Below, piece by piece: positions 1 through 5,047 of a DNA stretch of 14,201 bases (position 1 is the stretch's first letter; the number at the start of each line of letters is the position of its first letter). The notes under the pieces are model-generated. The model saw only the letters and a list, made by a program, of their open reading frames with translations. It made no database searches and was not told the origin of the DNA. Position numbers and translations under genes: made by a program. Source of the stretch: Modestobacter sp. (lineage in GTDB: Bacteria; Actinomycetota; Actinomycetes; Mycobacteriales; Geodermatophilaceae); the NCBI GenBank assembly GCA_025965775.1, contig JAOPWG010000082.1, positions 1 through 14,201 on the forward strand, written 5' to 3'.

Positions 1-444
1 GTCGGCGAGGGCGAGGTGCAGGACATCGCCGCCGGGACGGCACCGGCCGATCCGGACGCCTTCGCCGAGGCGCAGATGCTCGCCGGGAACGTCGGTGCCG
101 AGCTAACCAGCTTCGTCACCAACCCGACGACGGCGCTCGTGCTGGCCAACATGAAGGAGCCCAGCGGCTCCGGCAAGCCGTTGCTCGGCGCTGACCCCAC
201 TCAGCCGACCCGCCGGGTGATCTTCGGTGTGCCGCTGCTGACGTCGCCGGAGGCACCGGTCGGCACGATCTGGGGCATGTCGGCGGCGCGGGTGACGACC
301 GTGGTCCGGCGCGACGCAGAGGTGAAGGCCGACCGGTCGGTGTTCTTCACCTCCGACCGGGTCGCCGTCCGGGCCACCTGCCGGGTCGGCTTCGGCTTCC
401 CGCACACCGCCGGACTGGTCCGGATCCGGCTCGCCGCGAGCTGA
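1..444 (+). CDS. Phage major capsid protein, HK97 family (3' part; 5' end outside window)
   Basis: The reading frame is open from base 1 and ends at TGA 442-444, giving the C-terminal 147 residues of a longer protein. The segment PLLTSPEAPVGTIWG followed by a conserved tail with VVRRDAEVKADRS, FFTSDRVAVRAT and GFGFPHTAGLVRI is typical of the axial and peripheral domains of HK97-fold capsid subunits from actinobacteriophages. Such subunits assemble the icosahedral procapsid. The first base of the window is mid-gene, so the GTG at 16 is not a start. No head-completion, tail or lysis gene follows: the gene is closed by the hairpin at 583-624 and the next gene is unrelated to virion structure. 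The capsid gene is therefore the last recognisable structural gene on this side, as expected at the end of a prophage, a remnant or a capsid-carrying satellite. The family call is by recognition of conserved segments. Confidence 0.85.
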   Translation, partial: VGEGEVQDIAAGTAPADPDAFAEAQMLAGNVGAELTSFVTNPTTALVLANMKEPSGSGKPLLGADPTQPTRRVIFGVPLLTSPEAPVGTIWGMSAARVTTVVRRDAEVKADRSVFFTSDRVAVRATCRVGFGFPHTAGLVRIRLAAS

Positions 445-582
445 CCCGACCACCTGGCACGGCGTCAACGTCACCGGGACCTGCCGACATCGAGCGTGGC
501 AGGTCGCTCGCCGGAACGATGGACGGCCCATGACCGCGCCCTTCAAGCGCTAGGCCGCTCCAGCGCCGAAGCCAGGACATCA

Positions 583-624
583 ACAGAGCCCGCCGGAGGC
601 AGTTCAACCTCCGGCGGGCTCTGT
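583..624 (+). terminator. Strong hairpin, probable terminator of the capsid gene
   Basis: A perfect 17-bp stem pairs 583-599 with 608-624 across an 8-base loop and is very GC-rich. No T tract follows (the next bases are GCCTCG), which is common for actinobacterial terminators. It lies 139 bp after the capsid stop codon and before the next gene's promoter region, so termination is the simplest role. A protein-binding or processing hairpin is an alternative. Confidence 0.7.
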
Positions 625-673
625 GCCTCGCGGCTCCCAAGCGGGCAGCAGCAGCCCGTGAAGTAGAGGGCGC

Positions 674-697
674 GCCTCACAGGTGAGGCACATGTGC
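674..697. promoter_or_regulatory. Two abutting palindromes upstream of the DUF4352-like gene, candidate operator
   Basis: GCCTCAC-AG-GTGAGGC (674-689) is a 7-bp dyad with a 2-base spacer. It runs into the perfect 10-bp palindrome GCACATGTGC (688-697). Both lie about 110-130 bp upstream of the ATG at 807. A further direct repeat GTTCCGGT (720-727 and 732-739, period 12) lies between them and the gene. The rest of the 445-806 gap shows no convincing gene. Binding by a repressor or activator is inferred from symmetry only. Confidence 0.35.
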
Positions 698-806
698 CCC
701 AAAGTGACGAAACGCGACCGTTCCGGTACAGGTTCCGGTCCAGTGAGCTCGCCTGGAGGCCGATGAAGTCATCAAGCGCGACTCACGACTGCATGGGAGC
801 ACCACG

Positions 807-1415
807 ATGGCAACGACTGAACACCCGGCTGTGCCGGAGGGCTACAAGCTCAAGAAGAAGAAGCCGATCTTCAAGCGCGTCTGGTTCTGGCTGCTGGTGA
901 TCCTCGTCGTGATCATCATCGCTGCCGTGTCGGGCGGGGGCGGCGGCGACAGCTCGACCAGCACCAGCGGGTCGGCCAGCACCGAGTCCGCCAGCAACGA
1001 CGGCGGGGCGGCGGCGGCACCGGCCAAGGACGACAAGGCCAAGACCGACGTGGCGGCGGGTGAGACGGTGACCATGGACGACGTCCAGGTCACCTCGACC
1101 CCCCTGACGCCGGTCAAGCCGCAGTACAGCAACAGCAGCTACCTCTGCACCACGGTCACCTACGTCAACGGCGGCAAGGACTCGGCGTCGTTCAACACGT
1201 TCGACTGGAAGCTCCAGGACCCGCAGGGGGCTTCGCGCGACGCCACGTTCGGCGGCAGCGACAAGACGCTGAACTCGGGCGATCTCGCTCCTGGCGGGAC
1301 CGTCTCCGGCGACGTCTGCTTCGATGACGCGACCGGTGCCTCGGGCACCTACAAGGTCATCTACAGCGCGTCGTTCTGGAACGACAAGAAGGCCACCTGG
1401 TCCAACCAGCGCTGA
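807..1415 (+). CDS. Membrane-anchored extracytoplasmic protein, DUF4352-like
   Basis: 202 residues starting at ATG 807 with a Shine-Dalgarno GGGAG at 795-799. Residues 1-24 are a lysine-rich cytoplasmic head (KLKKKKP) and 25-41 a single hydrophobic helix without a lipobox cysteine. Residues 42-85 are a low-complexity Gly/Ser/Thr/Ala linker. Residues 86-202 form a beta-rich domain resembling DUF4352/MPT63-like immunoglobulin-fold domains, ending close to the stop codon. Only two cysteines are present (114 and 171), both in the outer domain, so one disulfide is plausible. The protein should sit on the outside of the membrane by its N-terminal anchor; its ligand is unknown. It has its own SD and is followed by a terminator, so it is monocistronic. 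Placed between a capsid gene and an integrase-like fragment, it may be a cell-surface cargo (lysogenic-conversion) gene. That role is inference. Confidence 0.8.
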   Translation: MATTEHPAVPEGYKLKKKKPIFKRVWFWLLVILVVIIIAAVSGGGGGDSSTSTSGSASTESASNDGGAAAAPAKDDKAKTDVAAGETVTMDDVQVTSTPLTPVKPQYSNSSYLCTTVTYVNGGKDSASFNTFDWKLQDPQGASRDATFGGSDKTLNSGDLAPGGTVSGDVCFDDATGASGTYKVIYSASFWNDKKATWSNQR

Positions 1416-1430
1416 CCCAGCTCGACCCCC

Positions 1431-1463
1431 GGAGCCCCCTGCCCACCTCGGATAGGGGGCTCC
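1431..1463 (+). terminator. Terminator of the DUF4352-like gene
   Basis: GGAGCCCCCT (1431-1440) pairs perfectly with AGGGGGCTCC (1454-1463) across a 13-base loop, 15 bp after the stop codon. It is followed by GTGCTGTGCC, so there is no T tract. Its position directly after the gene makes a termination role likely. Confidence 0.75.
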
Positions 1464-1514
1464 GTGCTGTGCCACCTAGACAAGGCCGACTAACCAGGAG
1501 ACTGGCTCTGGGGC

Positions 1515-1539
1515 AATGACCTCGGCAAATGACCTCGGC
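1515..1539. repeat. 12-bp direct repeat AATGACCTCGGC x2
   Basis: AATGACCTCGGC occurs at 1515-1526 and 1528-1539, separated by one base (period 13). It is exact over 12 bases. It lies in the non-coding stretch 1464-2016, close to other repeats that may belong to a recombination or replication-control region. Confidence 0.7.
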
Positions 1540-1635
1540 TAAGCCGTTGTCCTGCGGGTCCCCAGGACGCTGGCGGACCCATCACCCGGAGACACCCGCC
1601 TAGCCGACGGTGTCCGGGGCCAACGTCGTCCCACA

Positions 1636-1686
1636 TGTCTCAGCGCCGTCGGCCGTGTCTCAGCGCGTGTCTCAGCCGTGTCTCAG
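1636..1686. repeat. Four direct copies of TGTCTCAG, candidate recombinase arm sites or element end
   Basis: TGTCTCAG is present at 1636-1643, 1656-1663, 1668-1675 and 1679-1686, all in the same orientation, with start-to-start distances of 20, 12 and 11 bp. The near-helical spacing of the last three suggests adjacent protein-binding sites on one DNA face. Immediately after are the dyad ATTGG-GA-CCAAT (1696-1707) and three further GTCAA motifs (1722, 1764, 1774) besides the one at 1692. The stretch is visibly less GC-rich than its surroundings. Tyrosine-integrase arm sites are arranged in this way, and an integrase arm-domain fragment is encoded at about 2377-2575. A terminal repeat region of a transposable element is the main alternative. 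Confidence 0.55.
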
Positions 1687-1852
1687 AAAGGGTCAATTGG
1701 GACCAATGGCTTCCGCACGCAGTCAACGGCATATCCGCAGGTCAGCAGCCACATTCGACAACAGTCAACCATGGTCAATAGCTTGCGAAAAGTTCGCGAT
1801 GTACTACGACATCTGATCAACGGGGGCCTCGCCGCCCCTGACCTGTACGTTC

Positions 1853-1903
1853 GCGCAGCCCTCGCCAGGGTTCCCCCCGGATTCCCCCTGGCGAGGGCTG
1901 CGC
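1853..1903. terminator. 18-bp perfect hairpin upstream of the HTH/integrase ORF
   Basis: GCGCAGCCCTCGCCAGGG (1853-1870) pairs without mismatch with 1886-1903 across a 15-base loop. No gene can be recognised directly upstream on the plus strand or downstream on the minus strand, so it is unclear which transcript it would end. It may insulate the HTH/integrase ORF from read-through, act as a leader attenuator, or be a relic of a gene lost by recombination. Confidence 0.55.
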
Positions 1904-2016
1904 TGCGTTCGGCCCCGGACACGCGCGCCCCTGTGACGGACGGGGTCCGCGGACCCCGCGGGAGCCAGATCGTCCGGGCGACTGCCGTGCTCGCACGGTT
2001 CCCGACCGACAGTCCG

Positions 2017-2802
2017 GTGAACATCGACCTGTCGGTCCCCATCTGGACCATCGAGCACGTCGCGGCCGCACTGCACCTCGAGGTGGACACCGCCCGCGAA
2101 TACACCTACCGCGAGGACTTCCCCCGGCCGCGAGCCGGCTTCGCCAAGAACCTGTGGACCCGCGCCGAGGTCCTGGACTGGTTCGCCGAGCTGGCGCCCA
2201 AGCCTCGTGGCCGAGCCACCGTCAGTACCGCTGCCGTCGTCCGGACCGCGCCCCGCCCGGCCGGCACCCGACCCGCGTCCGCCCCAGCCGGCACCCAGTC
2301 ACGGCGTCGGCCGGACCGCCGGCGCCCCGAAGCCGTACACGCCGAGGCGGAAGTGAGCCCCGCACGTCGCCCGCTGGTGGAGACGATCGGCGTCGTGGAC
2401 ATCTACGCCCCGACCAGCGACCCCTACTTCCGGCTGAAGTGGGCGGAGCCCGACGGGACGCTTGGGGACACCACCGCCGGCAGGACGCTGAACGGAGCAC
2501 GGCTGAAGGCCGCGGAGATCGACGCCCGGGTGGGCTCGGCCGCCGGACCGGCCGCGGTGACCCGGCTCGATCGGCTGCAGAGCGAACCCGCACCACCGCC
2601 GTCGCGGCGGGAGCATCAGGTGAGCAAAGGAGGGCGGCCCCGCCGCCCCGTGCGTTTGGAACGGCGGGGCCTGACCGCCACAGCTTCCCGGGAAGCCGCG
2701 GCGGCTGCTGGAGGGGTGAGGCGGGAATTCGGATCAGGGGCGTCCACGTCAGAGCTTCACGCTTCGTGGCTCCCGGGGCTCGCGCGGTCACCGCAGCGGT
2801 AG
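2017..2802 (+). CDS. Excisionase-type HTH joined to integrase arm-like domain, catalytic domain missing (likely truncated)
   Basis: The frame is open from 1678, but 1678-2016 holds the hairpin at 1853-1903 and is not protein-like. The GTG at 2017, just before the conserved part, is therefore the likely start (261 aa), although no clear SD precedes it. Residues about 8-65 (WTIEHVAAALHL, then NLWTRAEVLDWF) form an AlpA/MerR-like winged HTH as in phage excisionases. Residues 67-120 are an Ala/Pro/Arg linker. Residues about 121-186 (VDIYAPTSDPYFRLKW, then TTAGRTLNGARLKAAEID) resemble the N-terminal arm-binding domain of tyrosine integrases. After about residue 190 similarity stops, the composition becomes random-like, and the terminator-type hairpin at 2636-2671 falls inside the frame. 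No R..HxxR..Y catalytic region exists in any frame nearby. It is probably a truncated integrase, but could be a stand-alone directionality factor. The last 15 bp overlap the end of the convergent ANTAR gene. Confidence 0.55.
   Translation: MNIDLSVPIWTIEHVAAALHLEVDTAREYTYREDFPRPRAGFAKNLWTRAEVLDWFAELAPKPRGRATVSTAAVVRTAPRPAGTRPASAPAGTQSRRRPDRRRPEAVHAEAEVSPARRPLVETIGVVDIYAPTSDPYFRLKWAEPDGTLGDTTAGRTLNGARLKAAEIDARVGSAAGPAAVTRLDRLQSEPAPPPSRREHQVSKGGRPRRPVRLERRGLTATASREAAAAAGGVRREFGSGASTSELHASWLPGLARSPQR
2636..2671. terminator. Hairpin between the integrase fragment and the ANTAR gene, probable bidirectional terminator
   Basis: GGCCCCGCCG (2636-2645) pairs perfectly with CGGCGGGGCC (2662-2671) across a 16-base loop. 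It sits between convergent genes: inside the distal, non-conserved part of the HTH/integrase ORF, and 117 bp beyond the stop codon of the minus-strand ANTAR gene. This suggests that the meaningful part of the plus-strand gene ends before it. Confidence 0.55.
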
Positions 2803-3516
2803 TTCGCCGGTGGTCACCAGGTGGTCGGCGATGTCCCGGAGCTTCCTGTTGGCGCGCATCGAGGCCTGGGCCAGCGCTTGGAACGACTGGTCGGCTGTGA
2901 GGCGGTGCCGCTCCATCAGGATTCCCTTGGCCTGATCGATGACCGCGCGTGACTCCAGGGCGGTCTGCAGGTTGTCGGCCATCTCCCGGGCGCTCTGGTA
3001 GAGCCACAGGTTGCCGGCAGCGACGGCGGCGTAGGGCGCGAACCGGGTGGCGACCGACCGGCTGGCCTCGTCGAAGGCGTCGGGACGGCGGGCGTAGATG
3101 TTCAGGGCGCCGGTGACCTGTTCCTTCTCGTCGATGGCCAGTGGGACGGACAGGGAGCTGAGGTTGCCGTGCTCGACGGCGCGCGGGGTGTAGTCGGGCC
3201 ACCGGTCGTCCGCGCGGGTATCGGGGATCTCGGTGAGCTCGCCGGTGCGGGCGGCGTGCAGGCAGGGGCCGTGGCCCTTGTCGTACTGCCTCTCGTCGAG
3301 GTCGGTGGCGAGTTGACCGGTGGAGGCGACGGTGCTCGGCCGGTCCCTGACGAGCAGGGACACCGAGGCCTCGGGGTTGCCGGGCATCACCGTCTTGGTC
3401 AGTTCGGCGACGGTCTGCAGCAGGCTGTCCATCGACAGCTCACGCAGGGACATCCGGCCCAGTCGCTCGAGCGCCTCGGCGGGATCGGCGGGTTGCGGGT
3501 GCTGACTGTCGGCCAC
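2788..3516 (-). CDS. GAF-ANTAR domain regulator (putative RNA-binding antiterminator)
   Basis: 242 residues. The start is GTG 3516-3514, preceded by a GGAGG about 7 bases upstream; the frame extends to 3747, but that part is not protein-like. Residues 28-168 form a GAF sensor domain with the segment KGHGPCLHAARTGE (Cys85) that is typical of actinobacterial GAF-ANTAR proteins. Residues 181-236 are an ANTAR domain: ALESRAVIDQAKGILMER followed by the three-helix end with RKLRDIADHLV. ANTAR domains bind paired RNA hairpins and prevent transcription termination, and the GAF domain is presumed to give signal or redox control. No partner histidine kinase or PAS gene is adjacent, so this is an orphan one-component regulator. 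The RNA target is not evident in the window. The call is firm on domain architecture; the signal and target are unknown. Confidence 0.9.
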   Translation of the reverse strand: MADSQHPQPADPAEALERLGRMSLRELSMDSLLQTVAELTKTVMPGNPEASVSLLVRDRPSTVASTGQLATDLDERQYDKGHGPCLHAARTGELTEIPDTRADDRWPDYTPRAVEHGNLSSLSVPLAIDEKEQVTGALNIYARRPDAFDEASRSVATRFAPYAAVAAGNLWLYQSAREMADNLQTALESRAVIDQAKGILMERHRLTADQSFQALAQASMRANRKLRDIADHLVTTGELPLR

Positions 3517-3605
3517 GGAGGGCCCTCCGGTCTGGTGACACCGGGGCAGGCGACCTCGGTCACGGGCCCGCAGGCTCGCGGGCGTACGTCGCTGTGTGAC
3601 GCACA

Positions 3606-3632
3606 TCGACGCCCGGTGCATCCTGGCGTCGA
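3606..3632. promoter_or_regulatory. 8-bp inverted repeat upstream of the GAF-ANTAR gene
   Basis: TCGACGCC (3606-3613) and GGCGTCGA (3625-3632) form a perfect dyad with an 11-base spacer, 90-116 bp upstream of the GTG at 3516. It could be an operator or, if transcribed, a leader hairpin. The remaining gene-free stretch 3517-3811 shows no other convincing element. Confidence 0.3.
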
Positions 3633-3811
3633 GACGGACGGTACACGCGTTCTCGCAGCTCAGGCGGTTGAACGTGTCACCGGCTGCCGTGATCACCACG
3701 GGGAGTGAAAGCGCCGGGTAGCGTCGTGAACAGCCAGCGACGTTCATCAGTGAGCCTCGTGCGGTCAGGCCTCACCGGCGCGGCGCCGTGCTGGTGGGGC
3801 TGCCCCTACGC

Positions 3812-4087
3812 TCACTGCGAGTCGCCGCGAGTTTCCCGCTCGTCGCGGTCGTAGCGGGACTCGTAAAACCGCTCTCGGTTGTCCTCGGTGGGCCAGCCGT
3901 GTGCCCGCCCGTACTTTTGCACCGTGTTCGCCGACAGGCCCAGTTCGGCGACCTCCCGCACCGATGCGCCGTTCTTCAGCGCCTGCGCGACGGCCTTCTC
4001 CAGCGTCTCCTGAGCCTTCCGGATACCGGCCACCGCGGCGCGGATCCGCGCGGCGTCGACCCCGGTGACCGGTCGCGAGTCGGGCAC
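3812..4087 (-). CDS. Small helix-turn-helix protein
   Basis: 91 residues. The start is GTG 4087-4085, with no SD; instead a -10-like TAGCCT ends six bases before the start codon, fitting a leaderless mRNA. Residues 11-40 are a helical, Ala/Lys/Glu-rich segment (RIRAAVAGIRKAQETLEKA) that could dimerise. Residues 41-66 (ASVREVAELGLSANTVQKYG followed by RAHGWP) are a helix-turn-helix of the type in which helix three reads DNA, as in resolvase or small HTH proteins of actinobacteria. The charged tail (residues 68-91) is disordered-looking. It is probably a small DNA-binding regulator. A 7-bp dyad overlaps its putative -35 region, so autoregulation is plausible. The targets are unknown. Confidence 0.75.
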   Translation of the reverse strand: MPDSRPVTGVDAARIRAAVAGIRKAQETLEKAVAQALKNGASVREVAELGLSANTVQKYGRAHGWPTEDNRERFYESRYDRDERETRGDSQ

Positions 4088-4093
4088 AGACGC

Positions 4094-4099
4094 AGGCTA
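4094..4099 (-). promoter_or_regulatory. -10 element of a leaderless promoter for the small HTH gene
   Basis: On the minus strand TAGCCT (TANNNT pattern) is followed by exactly six bases and then the GTG start codon. This is the spacing seen in actinobacterial leaderless transcripts. A GTGACA at 4120-4115 (minus strand), 15 bases upstream, may be the -35. The absence of any SD before the GTG supports the reading. Confidence 0.5.
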
Positions 4100-4112
4100 A
4101 GACAGCGCGAAG

Positions 4113-4131
4113 CGTGTCACCAGTTGACACG
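4113..4131. promoter_or_regulatory. Candidate operator CGTGTCA-N5-TGACACG
   Basis: A perfect 7-bp inverted repeat with a 5-base spacer overlaps the presumed -35 of the small HTH gene, 26-44 bp upstream of its start codon. Its size and position fit a dimeric HTH repressor site, and autorepression is the simplest inference. The rest of 4132-4347 shows no recognisable gene. Confidence 0.4.
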
Positions 4132-4347
4132 ATGGGAGGGCGCTCAGTCGTTGGGGTCGTGCGCGGCCACGCGACCCGCGCTGCGACCCGGGGCCTACGT
4201 CCGGCTCCTCGAGGTTGCCAGAGACGGTCTGGAGGTCGGCGACTCTCGAGATCGCCGGTCGCTGGTCGCCGGTAGGGTCGCCGATCCCCGGCGAAAGGAC
4301 GACAGGCATGCGCGCATCTCACCCCGGCCGGCCCTGTCGCACCGGTC

Positions 4348-4938
4348 GTGCTCATGACGGTCGCAGGACCCAGCGGGGCCGCCCAGTCCGTCGGAGTACT
4401 GTCCGCCGGGCCGCTCAGCGGCGGCCAGGTATCGGTCTGGCGAACCCGCACCGGAACCGGCTCACACGGCGACCGACGCTGCCCCTCGCTGGCCCGGTCA
4501 GCGCCCGAAGATCACGCGCACTCGCTGGGCACCGGCGCGACGATCGGCGACCTGGACTGGCCAGCTGACCTGCACTGCACGCTGGCGTTCACCGACCCCG
4601 GGCTGCGCCAGTACGACGACGAGGCCGTTGACGTCGCAAGACTGCGTGACCAGGCGCTGGCGGCCTTGGCCGCCGTGACCGCCGCTTCTCCGGATCGCGA
4701 CCGCCACGACCGCGAGCCCGGCGCGTGGAACTGGCCGGCGAGGGCACCTGCGCTCGCCGGCGCGGTGCACGCGCCCCGGCCCCTGCCCGATGATGCGGCG
4801 CTGGCCCGGCTGGCTCAGCAGACGACCGACGAGCTGACCGCCGCCGCCCGGGCTGTCCGCGCATCGGTGCTGTGTGGTCCGGCTGGGGCGTCGCCGGCCC
4901 CGCGCGCGAGGGCTGGCCGTGGCGGGGGCCCGGGGTAG
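4348..4938 (+). CDS. Hypothetical protein
   Basis: 196 residues from GTG 4348 (ATG 4354 is an equally good start; neither has a clear SD). I do not recognise a family. Codon third positions are G/C-rich, as in neighbouring genes. The middle and end have natural-looking composition: DLDWPADLHCTLAF, then Ala/Leu-rich helical stretches at about 90-115 and 145-170, and an Arg/Gly-rich tail. The first 60 residues are less convincing. There are no membrane helices or known motifs. It precedes the GAF-LuxR pair by 109 bp on the same strand and could be co-transcribed. An AAAGGA with good spacing at 4294-4299 points to ATG 4308 in a different frame, whose product is Arg-rich and shadow-like, so the true start, or a frameshift, remains open. 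Confidence 0.45.
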   Translation: MLMTVAGPSGAAQSVGVLSAGPLSGGQVSVWRTRTGTGSHGDRRCPSLARSAPEDHAHSLGTGATIGDLDWPADLHCTLAFTDPGLRQYDDEAVDVARLRDQALAALAAVTAASPDRDRHDREPGAWNWPARAPALAGAVHAPRPLPDDAALARLAQQTTDELTAAARAVRASVLCGPAGASPAPRARAGRGGGPG

Positions 4939-5047
4939 ACGATGGCGCTCCCAGCCGACGCCTTATGACAGAGGTCCGCCCGCGCCCGGCGTGTCGGGGA
5001 GGCGGGTGTCCTCCGGGCGGCCGTTGGTGACGTCGCCGGGAGGACTG

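Noticed and set aside
530..553. Seven-codon ORF (MTAPFKR) after the capsid gene
   Set aside because: It is too short to support, has no SD and no conservation evidence; probably chance.
1636..1686. Plasmid-type replication iterons
   Set aside because: The TGTCTCAG copies are short and unevenly spaced, with no replication-initiator gene or strong AT-rich unwinding region nearby; a recombination or transposon-end role fits the context better.
2222..3202. A 326-codon minus-strand open frame overlapping the HTH/integrase ORF and the ANTAR gene
   Set aside because: It overlaps the well-supported ANTAR frame, shows Arg/Pro-rich shadow composition and contains no motif.
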